Source: Thermoplasmata archaeon (lineage in GTDB: Archaea > Thermoplasmatota > Thermoplasmata > Lutacidiplasmatales > UBA184). From it: DNA of 32,402 nucleotides. Below the pieces are notes generated by a model that saw nothing but the letters and a program-made list of their open reading frames with translations, ran no database searches and was not told the origin of the DNA. A program made the position numbers and the translations under genes. Below, piece after piece: positions 5,764-14,804 of this stretch (position 1 is the stretch's first letter; every line of letters starts with the position of its first letter). The stretch spans positions 1-32,402 of the forward strand of contig JASHQX010000157.1 in assembly GCA_030038895.1 (NCBI GenBank), given 5' to 3'.

Positions 5764-8739
5764 GTGCCGGGCGTGCCACCGGAGGAAGAAGGAGGCGCTA
5801 CCCCCTCCTCGGCCGCGATCCAGGACCGGGTGCTCGCGTACTGGGACCGGACCGGGGTGCCCATGGCCGCAATCGCCGGTCCGCCCTCCGGACCGGTGTT
5901 CCGGTTCACCGAAGGGCCCCCTACGGCGAACGGCGCCCCGCACCTGGGGCACCTGGTCGCCCGGGTCGTCAAAGACTCGGTCCTCCGCTACCATCGGATG
6001 CGTGGAGAGCGGCTCATCAGTCCGATGGCAGGCTGGGACTGTCACGGCCTTCCGGTCGAGCTCGAGATCGAAAAACGTCTCGGCGTGAAGTCGAAGAAAG
6101 AGATCGAGGCGTACGGGATCGAGCGGTTCTGCGAGGATTGCCGGGCGTCGACGCTCGAGGTCGCCTCAGTCTGGCAGGAGATGAGCCGCCGTCTCGGCTA
6201 CTGGCTCGACTACGACCACGCCTACCGGACGATGGACCCGCCGTTCATGGAGAGCGTCTGGTGGTCCCTCAAGACCCTGTTCGACCGCGGACTGCTGGAG
6301 AAGGGCCACTACGTCCTACCGTACTGTCCCCGGTGCGAGACTCCCCTCTCGTCTCACGAGGTGGCTCAAGGGTACCGCGAGACGACCGACCCATCGGTCA
6401 CGGTCCGATTCCCGCTCGCCGGGACCGGCGGAGGCAATCGCGACCTCCTCGTGTGGACGACCACGCCGTGGACGCTTCCCTCGAACCTCCTCGTCGCCGC
6501 GAAGGCCGATCTCGAGTACTCCGCGGTTCGAACCGGCGACGGTCGGGAGGTCGTTCTCGCGTCGATCGCGGTCCCGCGGTATTTCCCCGAGGGATCGGAG
6601 GTGGTCGACGTCTTCCCCGGTCGGGCCCTGGAAGGCGCCCCCTATCTCCCACCGTTCGACACGCCGGGCCCGGGCCCGGGCCGCTACCGGGTGGTACTGG
6701 ACGATTCCGTCACCGCCGGGGAAGGCACGGGACTCGTCCACGTTGCCCCGAGCTTCGGGCCGGAGGACCAGCGGATCGGCGCACGGGAAAAGGTCGGTGT
6801 CTTTGATCCGCTCGACGGCCGGGGCGTCTTCACCGACCTCGTCCCGCTGGTCCGAGGCAAGCCGTTCAAGGCCGCCGATCCGATCCTCCTGAAGGACCTT
6901 ACCGATCGGGGTCTCGTTTTGCAGCTCGAAACGGTCCGGCATACGTACCCATTCTGCTGGCGGTGCGACACCGCGCTCATCTACCGGGCGATCGATTCCT
7001 GGTTCGTCCGGACCTCCCGAGCGACGGATCGTCTCGTCGGGAACAACGCGACGGTCACGTGGGTCCCGGCGCACTTGCGCGATGGGCGGTTCGGGAACTT
7101 CCTGACCGAAGCGAAGGACTGGGCGCTGTCGCGGAACCGGTACTGGGGGACTCCGCTCCCGATCTGGATCTGCCCCGCCGGTCACGCGACGTGCGTCGGC
7201 AGCTTCGCCGAACTCGCTGAGCGGCTGGGCCAGCCCCTCCCGACGCCGTTCGATCCGCACCGGGTCACGGTCGACCGCCTCGTGCTCCGGTGCGCGACGT
7301 GCGGCGCGGAGGCGCGCCGGGAGCCGTACACGATCGATGGCTGGTACGACAGCGGGTCCGCTCCCTTCGCGCAGTTCCACTACCCGTTCGAACCAGGGCC
7401 GTTCGACACCACCGCCCCGCTCGACTTCATCGCCGAGGGGCTCGACCAGACGCGCGGCTGGTTCTACTCATTGCTCGTCATCGCGACCCTCCTGTTCGAC
7501 CGGCCGGCGTACCGGGCATGCGTCGTGAACGGGATGGTCCTCGACGAGGAGGCCCGGAAGATGTCGAAGTCGAAGGGGAACGTCATCGAACCGATGTCGT
7601 TCCTGAAGTCGTTCGGCGCCGACCCGATCCGGTGGGCATTCCTGTCTACGGACTTCACCGAGCCGATGCGCATGGGGGAGACGACGGTCCGCAAGAGCGC
7701 GGCGCGGACCCTCGGCACCCTCTCCAACGTGGTCGCCTTCCACCTCGAAAACGCCCGAGCGGACGGGTTGCGACCAGCACTCGAGCGGCCCCGCCCGACC
7801 GCGCTCCTCGATCGATGGCTGCTCTCACGACTGGAAGCGACGCGACGCGAGGTCGACTCCGCTCTGTCCGGCTACGACCTAAGACGCGGGGCGCTCACGA
7901 TCCGGGAATTCGTCGACGACCTGTCGACCTGGTATCTGCGGCGGTCCCGGCCGCGGTTCTGGGCGGACTCCGGCTCGCCCGACCGCCTCGCTGCGCACGA
8001 CACGCTGTCGTACTCGCTCCTCGGACTCGCCGCCACGATCGCGCCGATGCTGCCGTTCACCGCGGAATGGATCCACCAGGAGGTCGGGGAGCGGGGGTTC
8101 CACGACCGAGACGCCTCCGTCCATCTTGCGACATGGCCGCTCCAGCTCGCCGACCGCGAGCCGGAGCTCGAGCGGGAGATGGCCGAGCTCCGATCGCTCG
8201 TCGAGGTCGGACGCGAGCTGCGCCACCGCGCCGAGGTGAAGGCCCGTATCCCTCTCGCGGAGTTCGTCCTCTTCGGTCAGGTCCCACCGGGGCTCGCCGC
8301 ACTAGGCCCAGAAGGCCTCACGCTCCTCGCGGAGGAGCTGAACGTCAAGTCGGTCCGCACCGTCCCGGCTGAGGACCGGGCCCGGTTCCCCGATTCGGAT
8401 TGGGTCGTCCGCGAGGAGAACGGGGTCGCGGTCGCGGCGCTCCCCCGCGCGCCGACCCCCGAGCTGCTCGAAGAGGGGCTGGCGCGGGAGGTCGCGCGGC
8501 GGCTCCAGCAGACCCGGAAGGAGCTGGGCCTGCGCTACACCGAGAGAGTCGCCGTGACCGTCGGGGCGACCGGGACGCTCCGGACCGCCCTCGAGCGTCG
8601 CCGTGCCGCGCTCGCGCACGACCTGCTCGCCGACCCGCTCGAGGTCGTGGAGGGGCCCCTCGCCTCCGAGGGCGACGTTCGGAGCTGGGACGTCGACGGG
8701 GTCACTTTCTCCGCGCGGGTCGTGCGGCGCGCGTCGTAG
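5764..8739 (+). CDS. ileS: Isoleucyl-tRNA synthetase
   Basis: EGPPTANGAPHLGHL (HIGH region), AGWDCHGLPVELEIEKRLG, WALSRNRYWGTPLPIW, KMSKSKGNV (KMSKS). ORF open from 5650; start chosen by TATA position. Confidence 0.95.
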   Translation: MPGVPPEEEGGATPSSAAIQDRVLAYWDRTGVPMAAIAGPPSGPVFRFTEGPPTANGAPHLGHLVARVVKDSVLRYHRMRGERLISPMAGWDCHGLPVELEIEKRLGVKSKKEIEAYGIERFCEDCRASTLEVASVWQEMSRRLGYWLDYDHAYRTMDPPFMESVWWSLKTLFDRGLLEKGHYVLPYCPRCETPLSSHEVAQGYRETTDPSVTVRFPLAGTGGGNRDLLVWTTTPWTLPSNLLVAAKADLEYSAVRTGDGREVVLASIAVPRYFPEGSEVVDVFPGRALEGAPYLPPFDTPGPGPGRYRVVLDDSVTAGEGTGLVHVAPSFGPEDQRIGAREKVGVFDPLDGRGVFTDLVPLVRGKPFKAADPILLKDLTDRGLVLQLETVRHTYPFCWRCDTALIYRAIDSWFVRTSRATDRLVGNNATVTWVPAHLRDGRFGNFLTEAKDWALSRNRYWGTPLPIWICPAGHATCVGSFAELAERLGQPLPTPFDPHRVTVDRLVLRCATCGAEARREPYTIDGWYDSGSAPFAQFHYPFEPGPFDTTAPLDFIAEGLDQTRGWFYSLLVIATLLFDRPAYRACVVNGMVLDEEARKMSKSKGNVIEPMSFLKSFGADPIRWAFLSTDFTEPMRMGETTVRKSAARTLGTLSNVVAFHLENARADGLRPALERPRPTALLDRWLLSRLEATRREVDSALSGYDLRRGALTIREFVDDLSTWYLRRSRPRFWADSGSPDRLAAHDTLSYSLLGLAATIAPMLPFTAEWIHQEVGERGFHDRDASVHLATWPLQLADREPELEREMAELRSLVEVGRELRHRAEVKARIPLAEFVLFGQVPPGLAALGPEGLTLLAEELNVKSVRTVPAEDRARFPDSDWVVREENGVAVAALPRAPTPELLEEGLAREVARRLQQTRKELGLRYTERVAVTVGATGTLRTALERRRAALAHDLLADPLEVVEGPLASEGDVRSWDVDGVTFSARVVRRAS

Positions 8740-9346
8740 GCGGGGGTTCGTCGATCAGCTCGCCGCCGGGGGATCCCTCGCGGAAGACCTCGGCCTGGAA
8801 ACGACGGAAGCTCACCCCCGGCCGTCGCCAGGAGTCGGAAGGGAGTCCGGCCTTCTCGCACGTTCCGGCGAGGAACTGCTCGGCCGTCCAGCTCTGCTCC
8901 GGGGCGACCTGCGGCAGGAGGATCCCGCTCGTCCCGAATCCGTCGACGATCAGCCCGTCTCGCCCTACCTCTACGGCCGCGACGAGGTTCTCCGGCCGTG
9001 CGGCTGGGATCGCTTCGGGTACGGTCAGGACCGACACTTCCAAGGTGATCCGGGAGAGTTCGGAGGCTCGAATGGGTGGGAACCGGGGGTCGTCGAGGGC
9101 GGCGGCGACCGCTGCGCGCTCGATCGCGGTACCGAGCGGGAGGATCGGCATGGGATACCCGATGCATCCCCGGAGATCGTCGCCCGGATAGCGCTTCACC
9201 GTGACGAAGACGCCCCTCTTCTCGCGGAAAACGGCCGCGCGCGGCTCGGATGGCGCAACTCCTTCGCCCCCGGTCGACCCGAGAGCTAAAGCGACCGCGT
9301 GACGCGCGATCCGCAAGGTCTCGAGTCGCTCCGACGGGGAGAGCAC
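8702..9346 (-). CDS. AMMECR1 domain protein
   Basis: [49 protein letters not shown]: hallmark LRGCIG motif. Overlaps the ileS 3' end tail-to-tail by 38 nt. Confidence 0.9.
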   Translation of the reverse strand: MLSPSERLETLRIARHAVALALGSTGGEGVAPSEPRAAVFREKRGVFVTVKRYPGDDLRGCIGYPMPILPLGTAIERAAVAAALDDPRFPPIRASELSRITLEVSVLTVPEAIPAARPENLVAAVEVGRDGLIVDGFGTSGILLPQVAPEQSWTAEQFLAGTCEKAGLPSDSWRRPGVSFRRFQAEVFREGSPGGELIDEPPPTTRAARPARRK

Positions 9347-9402
9347 GAAAAGAGGAAGGTCGACGGGGGCGGAAATGGACTTCGCTGCGCGCCCGAGATA
9401 TC

Positions 9403-9409
9403 TTTTATA
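9403..9409 (+). promoter_or_regulatory. Putative TATA box for the L40e gene
   Basis: ttttata about 27-33 nt upstream of ATG 9436. Confidence 0.55.
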
Positions 9410-9435
9410 GACGGGCCGGCGTGCCCGCCGTCCCC

Positions 9436-9588
9436 ATGCCGTTCCCCGAGGCCGTGGAGCGCCTGCTCAACAAGAAGATCTGCATGAACTGCTCCGCCCG
9501 CAATCCCCCGCGGGCGGTCCAGTGCCGCCGGTGCGGATACAAGGGTCTCCGGGTGAAGTCCCGCGAGCGTTCGGGGAAGACCCAGTAG
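9436..9588 (+). CDS. rpl40e: Ribosomal protein L40e
   Basis: [50 protein letters not shown]: 50 aa, CxxC-x(9)-CxxC zinc ribbon typical of L40e. Confidence 0.93.
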   Translation: MPFPEAVERLLNKKICMNCSARNPPRAVQCRRCGYKGLRVKSRERSGKTQ

Positions 9589-9605
9589 GCCTGCGGCGAG
9601 TGTGA

Positions 9606-10397
9606 TTAGGGCGGCGAGTGCGTCTCGCGGCCGTTCGCGAAGGGAGTGGCATCGTTCTGCCGCAGCTCCCGGACGACCTCGAACCGTTTGTCCAACAGGA
9701 AGAGGAGGTTCCGGATCCCATCGCGCCAACTCGAGAGCTTGGGCGGCCCCCACCGCTCCCCGTACCGGATCGGCACCTCGAGGAACCGCGCGCCGCGCAG
9801 GATCACCTCGATCTTGAGCTCCTCGCTGAACGCCATCCCGTCCTGGGTCAGGCGCAGCCGGTCGAGGATCTCGCGGCGGAAGACCCAGAACCCGCTCTGG
9901 CTGTCCATCAGTCGGCCGCCGGGCAAGTCGCGCAGGTACCGGTAGAACGCGAGGTTGACGAACCGGTTGAGGATCGAGTTGCCGATCCGGTGCTCGGTCG
10001 TCATCGCGGTCCGGTCGAGGTACGCCATCCGGTTGCCGGTGAGGAAATCGATCGGCTCGTCCCGCACCTTCTTCACGAGCATCGGGACGGTCTCGACTGG
10101 GTAGGTGCCGTCCCCGTCGGACGTCGCGATGATCGCGCCGCGCGCCGACTCGAAACCGGTCCGGTACGCTCGCCCGTACCCGGGACGGGGCTCGAGCACC
10201 ACCCGCGCCCCCTCGGCCTCCGCGATCGCCGCCGTGCCGTCCGATGAGACCCCGTCGACGACCAGGACCTCCCAGTCGACTGGGTCGTCGCGGAAAACGC
10301 TCTCGTTGGCCGCGGTCGCCGCGGTCCGGAAGAGCCGGAGGACGTGGCCGATCGAGGCGGCCTCGTTGAGCGTGGGGATGAGGAGGGTCGCCCGCAT
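9606..10397 (-). CDS. Glycosyltransferase family 2 (dolichyl-phosphate mannose synthase-like)
   Basis: MRATLLIPTLNEAASIGHVL...VLVVDGVSSDGT...GYGRAYRTGFESARGAIIATSDGDGTYPVE...: GT2 nucleotide-sugar and DxD-type motifs. Confidence 0.88.
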   Translation of the reverse strand: MRATLLIPTLNEAASIGHVLRLFRTAATAANESVFRDDPVDWEVLVVDGVSSDGTAAIAEAEGARVVLEPRPGYGRAYRTGFESARGAIIATSDGDGTYPVETVPMLVKKVRDEPIDFLTGNRMAYLDRTAMTTEHRIGNSILNRFVNLAFYRYLRDLPGGRLMDSQSGFWVFRREILDRLRLTQDGMAFSEELKIEVILRGARFLEVPIRYGERWGPPKLSSWRDGIRNLLFLLDKRFEVVRELRQNDATPFANGRETHSPP

Positions 10398-10462
10398 GTC
10401 GGAGGGGGACAATACTAGCCAACGGCCCCATAAACACTCGTTCCCTCCCTGCGAGCACGAAG

Positions 10463-10900
10463 GTGACCCCCCCGCCTCCTCGCCGTCGCCGGTGGGGAAG
10501 CTTCCCGACGACCGCGGACGTCGGCATCTGGGCGAATGGGCCGAATGCCGACCTCCTCTTCGAGGCCCTCGGGCTTGGCCTCTTTGCCCTGATGACGGAT
10601 CTGCGCCGCGTGCGACCGCGCGAGGAGCGCGCAGTCAGCGCCTCGGCCGAGGACGCGACTCAGCTCGTCGTCGCGTTCCTGAACGAGCTTCTTCTCCTCG
10701 AAGCGGCCGACGGCTTCCTCGTCCGTCGGCTCACCGTCCGGTCCGTGGGGAACCCTCCGACATCGCTCGTGGCCGCGGCGTCGGGTGAGCGGTTCGACCC
10801 GGCCCGGCACGTCGTCCGCACCGAGGTGAAGGCCCCGACGTTCCACGGGCTCGTTTTCGACCCGGCCCGCCACCGGGCCCGTGTGATCGTGGATATCTAG
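10463..10900 (+). CDS. Archease
   Basis: TTADVGIWANGPNADLLFEALGLGLFALMTDL...FLNELLLLEAADGFLVRRLTV...EVKAPTFHGLVF...RARVIVDI: archease pattern (TADVGI, K-A-x-T-xHGL, VIVDI). Confidence 0.92.
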   Translation: MTPPPPRRRRWGSFPTTADVGIWANGPNADLLFEALGLGLFALMTDLRRVRPREERAVSASAEDATQLVVAFLNELLLLEAADGFLVRRLTVRSVGNPPTSLVAAASGERFDPARHVVRTEVKAPTFHGLVFDPARHRARVIVDI

Positions 10901-10920
10901 CGCCGCCGGTCCATCGTACC

Positions 10921-12057
10921 CTACGGCATCCGGTCGACGATCGCGCGAAGCGAAGCGCCCGGTGTGCGCACGCGGCCCGCCTTGCCGAGGACCCGCTCGA
11001 GGGCGGCGAAGGTGATGAGGAGGTCGGGCCAGTCGGCGATCCCCATGTGCCCGATGCGGAAGATCTTGCCGGTGAGCGCGCCCTGCCCGCCTTGGACGAG
11101 GACGTTGTACTGGCGCTCGAGGACCTTGCGAAGCTCCAGATCGCCCATCCCGGCCGGGTTCTGGATCGCGGTCACGGTGTCGGACGCGTAGCGCGGGTCG
11201 GGGAAGAGCTCGAGGCCGAGTGCGTCGACCGCTGCGCGCGTCGCCTCGGCGAGCCGGTGGGTCCGCTCGAGACGGTTCTCGAGACCCTCCTCCTTCAGGA
11301 GGACCAAGGCTTCGCGGAGGGCCAGGAAGAGCGGGACCGCCGGGGTCCACGGGGTATCGTTCTTCTCGAGCGACTTCAGGTGCGCGGCGAGGTCGAGGTA
11401 GAACGTCCCCGGGTGGAGCGCCGCTACGGCCCGCTCGGAGAGATGGACGATCGCGAGCCCCGCCGGAGCGGCGAGGCCCTTCTGACTGCCGGCGACGACC
11501 GCGTCGAGCCCCCACGCATCGATCTTGACCGGTATCCCGGCCACCGCGCTGATCCCGTCAACGAGAAAGAGCGCGCCGGAAGCCTTGACCGAGGGAGCGA
11601 GGGAGGCGATGTCGTTCGCGAGGCCGACGCTGGTCTCGTTATGGACGACGCAGACGGCGCGCACATCTCCCTTCGCGAGCTCGGCCTTCGCGTCGTCGAG
11701 GGGAAGAGCGCGCCCCCAGGGAGCCTCGAGGGTCGTGACGTTCGTGGAGTAGCGACGGGCGATCTCGTGGGTACGGTCGCCGAAGTTCCCGTTCTTGAGC
11801 ACGAGGGTGCGCCCGTCCTTCGGGAGGAGGGCGGAGTAAGTCGCCTCGAGCCCTGCGGTTCCGCTGCCGGAGAGGATCACCTGGCGGCCCTTGGCGCCGA
11901 AGAGGACCGGGAGCAGTTCGCGGATCTCCTGGACGATCCCGTGGAAGTAATCGCCTCGGTGATTGAGCGACGGCATCGACATCGCCCGGAGGACCCGCGG
12001 GTGGATCCGCACCGGCCCGGCGATGAGGAAGGTCGTCGTCTCGGGATCGAACGTCAT
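10921..12057 (-). CDS. Class V aminotransferase (COG0075-type; serine/alanine-glyoxylate or phosphoserine aminotransferase)
   Basis: MTFDPETTTFLIAGPVRIHPRVLRAMSMPSLNHRGDYF...LSGSGTAGLEA...VVAGSQKGLAAPAGLAI (PLP-Lys region). ATGA overlap with the upstream serA-like gene. Confidence 0.9.
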   Translation of the reverse strand: MTFDPETTTFLIAGPVRIHPRVLRAMSMPSLNHRGDYFHGIVQEIRELLPVLFGAKGRQVILSGSGTAGLEATYSALLPKDGRTLVLKNGNFGDRTHEIARRYSTNVTTLEAPWGRALPLDDAKAELAKGDVRAVCVVHNETSVGLANDIASLAPSVKASGALFLVDGISAVAGIPVKIDAWGLDAVVAGSQKGLAAPAGLAIVHLSERAVAALHPGTFYLDLAAHLKSLEKNDTPWTPAVPLFLALREALVLLKEEGLENRLERTHRLAEATRAAVDALGLELFPDPRYASDTVTAIQNPAGMGDLELRKVLERQYNVLVQGGQGALTGKIFRIGHMGIADWPDLLITFAALERVLGKAGRVRTPGASLRAIVDRMP

Positions 12058-13004
12058 CGGCCCCCTCCGCTCGGCGCGACGAGCGCGGTGAGCGGCTCGC
12101 CGCGGACGGCCCTGAGGACCTCCTCGACGATGTCCATCCCGGCACGCCACTGCGCCTCGACCGTCGACGCCCCGATATGCGGGGTCGCGATCACGTTCGG
12201 CTGCGCGAGCAGCTCGGTGCTCCTCGGCGGCTCGTACTCGTAGACGTCGAGCGCGGCCCCGCCGATGCGCCCGAACTTGAGCGCCGTCAGGAGCGCGGCG
12301 TCGTCCACGAGCGCGCCCCGGGCAACGTTCACAAGGTACGCCCCGGCCTTCATCCGCTCGAACGCACCGGCGTTGATCAGGTGATGGGTCTCGTGGTTCA
12401 GTACCGCGTGCAGGCTGATGATGTCCCCGCGATGGAGGAGGTCATCGAACGAGACGAGCTCGGTCCGGTCACCGGTACGGTTCACATACGGATCGTAGGA
12501 GATCGTCGTGACCTCGAACGGGGCGAGCCGGTGCGCGACCTCCCGCGCGATCCGACCATACCCGACGAGCCCCACCGTCTTCCCGTCGATCTCGTGTCCG
12601 TGAGTGCCGCGCTCCCACTTCCCGGCCTTGGTGGGCGCAATCTGGGGGTAGAAGCCCCGGACGAGGAGAAGGCAGAACGTGACGGCGAGCTCGGCCACGC
12701 TCACGGTCGCCGCGGTCGGCGCGTTAACGACCCGGATCTTCCGCGTCGTCGCGTGGGCGAGGTCGACATTGTCGATCCCGACCCCGGCACGGGCGATCAG
12801 CTGGAGGTGAGGGGCCTGATCCATCAGCTGGGGGGTCACCCGGGTGCGGCTACGCACGATGATCGCCCATGCGTCGGCGAGGTGCGAACCAAGCGAGGCC
12901 GGGTCGGCGCTGGCGTCGACGACGCGGCACGGCCCCGCCTTCAGCCGCACCATCGCGCGCTCATCAATCGGATCCACTACCACGACGATCGGGAGCTCGG
13001 CCAT
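12054..13004 (-). CDS. serA: D-3-phosphoglycerate dehydrogenase-like D-isomer 2-hydroxyacid dehydrogenase
   Basis: ARAGVGIDNVDL...VVNAPTAATVSVAELAVT...GKTVGLVGYGRIAREVAHRL...VNVARGALVDDAALL...NVIATPHIGAST. Confidence 0.9.
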   Translation of the reverse strand: MAELPIVVVVDPIDERAMVRLKAGPCRVVDASADPASLGSHLADAWAIIVRSRTRVTPQLMDQAPHLQLIARAGVGIDNVDLAHATTRKIRVVNAPTAATVSVAELAVTFCLLLVRGFYPQIAPTKAGKWERGTHGHEIDGKTVGLVGYGRIAREVAHRLAPFEVTTISYDPYVNRTGDRTELVSFDDLLHRGDIISLHAVLNHETHHLINAGAFERMKAGAYLVNVARGALVDDAALLTALKFGRIGGAALDVYEYEPPRSTELLAQPNVIATPHIGASTVEAQWRAGMDIVEEVLRAVRGEPLTALVAPSGGGR

Positions 13005-13054
13005 CGACCAGCCGACCCGAATCGGGATGAAAACCCTTTGCCGTCCGAGATCCG

Positions 13055-14005
13055 TCAACGGACCTTCGGCACGGCGACCCGGTCGAGCGCGGCCCCGACA
13101 ACCGCCTCTCCGCGGACCCCGCGGATCCACGGCTCAGGCTTCACGATGACACGGTGGGCGAGCGCCGGCACGACCAACGCCTTGACGTCGTCGGGGAGGA
13201 CGTAATCTCGTCCCGAGAGGAGCGCGCGGGCGCGGGAGAGCTTCTGGAGGGCCAGCGAGCCGCGGGGCGAGGACCCGACCTCGCTGCGGGGGTCCTCTCG
13301 TGTCGACCGAACAATGTCGATGATGTAACCGGCCACCGAAGGGTCGATCTCGATCTCCTCCACCGCCCGCTGTAGCTCGGTGAAGGTCGTTGCGTCCGTG
13401 ACCCGCGGAACGTCCACGGTTTCGGTCTTTCGGACTCGGCGGCGCTCGAGGATCCCTCGTTCCTCCCCGGGGGTCGGGTAGCCGATCTTCAAGCGGAGGA
13501 GAAACCGGTCGACCTGGGCCTCGGGCAGGGGATATGTCCCCTCGAGCTCGAGAGGATTCTCGGTGGCGAGGACGAGGAAGGGGCGGGGCAGGGCATGGGT
13601 CGTCCGTTCGCTCGTGACCTGGTACTCCTGCATCGCCTCGAGCAACGCCGACTGGACCTTGGGTGGCGCCCGGTTGATCTCGTCCGCGAGGAGGACGTTC
13701 GTGAAGAGCGGGCCGGGGCGAAAGACGAAGCCGGTCCGCGTCGGGTCGAGGACCTCGCCTCCCGTGATGTCGTGTGGGAGGAGATCGGCGGTGAACTGGA
13801 TCCGTTGGAACTCGAGCCCGAGCGCCCGGGCAAACGACTTCGCCATCAGGGTCTTGCCGAGCCCGGGAAGGTCCTCGATCAGGAGGTGTCCATCCGCGAC
13901 CAGGCCGGTCAGGACGTGGTCGACCGCCTCCTCGCGCCCGACGATCGCGGTCTGCACCGAGGCGCGTACCTGCTCGGCGAGCGCCCGCGCCTCTGCCGGT
14001 TTCAT
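13055..14005 (-). CDS. MoxR-type AAA+ ATPase
   Basis: IVGREEAVDHVLTGLVADGHLLIEDLPGLGKTLMAKSFARAL...GPLFTNVLLADEINRAPPKVQSALLEAMQE...ATENPLELEGTYPLPEAQVDRF: MoxR Walker A/B and sensor motifs. Confidence 0.95.
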   Translation of the reverse strand: MKPAEARALAEQVRASVQTAIVGREEAVDHVLTGLVADGHLLIEDLPGLGKTLMAKSFARALGLEFQRIQFTADLLPHDITGGEVLDPTRTGFVFRPGPLFTNVLLADEINRAPPKVQSALLEAMQEYQVTSERTTHALPRPFLVLATENPLELEGTYPLPEAQVDRFLLRLKIGYPTPGEERGILERRRVRKTETVDVPRVTDATTFTELQRAVEEIEIDPSVAGYIIDIVRSTREDPRSEVGSSPRGSLALQKLSRARALLSGRDYVLPDDVKALVVPALAHRVIVKPEPWIRGVRGEAVVGAALDRVAVPKVR

Positions 14006-14234
14006 TCCCTCCCCGGTACAATCGGACTTCCCAGCCGTATTTGGGGAAAACGGGGCGTCGCGGAATAGGGCGGCCCATGTTCCCCAGCCGTAACGACCGG
14101 CGTCACGGTAGGCTCCGCCCTCTCGGCGGTCTGACCCGGCTGGGGGTGTCGGACGCCGGGGTTGTCCTCACGTCATCCTCGGCGGACGACCCGTCCGCGT
14201 TGAGTCGAGAGGGACCCTTCGTCGGTGCCCGGGC

Positions 14235-14250
14235 GCGCCCCTTGGGGCGC
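14235..14250. repeat. Perfect GC-rich inverted repeat between the membrane-protein gene and moxR
   Basis: gcgccccttggggcgc, extended by gtcgg (14221-14225) / ccgac (14252-14256). Confidence 0.4.
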
Positions 14251-14276
14251 TCCGACCTCCGGTACGGATCTCCGGG

Positions 14277-14804
14277 CTATGACGGTGACGGCTCCTCGCG
14301 ATCAAACACGGACGGCGCACCGAACAGGAACGCGACCGCCACCGCAACGAGTACGAGCAGGGCGGCCGCCACGCCGAGGGTTGCGGACGAAGGGGGGAGG
14401 AGGAGCGAGCTCGCCCACGCGATTCCGACGGCGAGCGCCGGGATCCCGATCGTGAGTTGGGCACGTCGAACCCCTCCCAGCGGGCGGTCGAGATCGTCCG
14501 CCAGCCAGAGGAGGAACGCCACACCGCTCCCTCCGGCGATGAGCTCCGGGAGCGGGCCCCACGCGCTCACGATCGCGACTCCGACGAGCGCCCCGAGGGC
14601 TGGGATCGGTGCGAGGTCTCGCAGCCGGGGCCGGTTCCAAAGCCGTTGGAGCACCCCCGCGGTGACGACTCCCGCCAGGACCGCCACGACGCCCAAGGCG
14701 TCGGGAAGCCCCGTGACTAGCCCGAAGAGCCCCCCGACTGCGGCGAGGAGGGCCCACGAGCCCAGGCCCCGCCCCCACGACGGCGCCGGCCTCTCGGGGA
14801 TCAT
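14277..14804 (-). CDS. Multi-TM membrane protein in MoxR/DUF58 cluster
   Basis: MIPERPAPSWGRGLGSWALLAAVGGLFGLVTGLPDALGVVAVLAGVVTAGVLQ...: hydrophobic helices; ATG overlaps the stop of the upstream DUF58 gene (ATGA). Confidence 0.7.
   Translation of the reverse strand: MIPERPAPSWGRGLGSWALLAAVGGLFGLVTGLPDALGVVAVLAGVVTAGVLQRLWNRPRLRDLAPIPALGALVGVAIVSAWGPLPELIAGGSGVAFLLWLADDLDRPLGGVRRAQLTIGIPALAVGIAWASSLLLPPSSATLGVAAALLVLVAVAVAFLFGAPSVFDREEPSPS

Noticed and set aside
5502-6806. 434 aa plus-strand ORF over ileS
   Set aside because: Low-complexity Arg/Gly/Pro composition; overlapped by the unambiguous ileS frame.
6316-8372. Long antisense and alternate-frame ORFs within ileS (6316-7380 minus, 7290-8372 plus)
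   Set aside because: High-GC shadow ORFs with no motif; ileS is certain.
11047-13205. 398 aa and 342 aa plus-strand ORFs antisense to serA/aminotransferase
   Set aside because: Composition typical of antisense of GC-rich codons; the opposite strand encodes clear enzymes with coupled start and stop.
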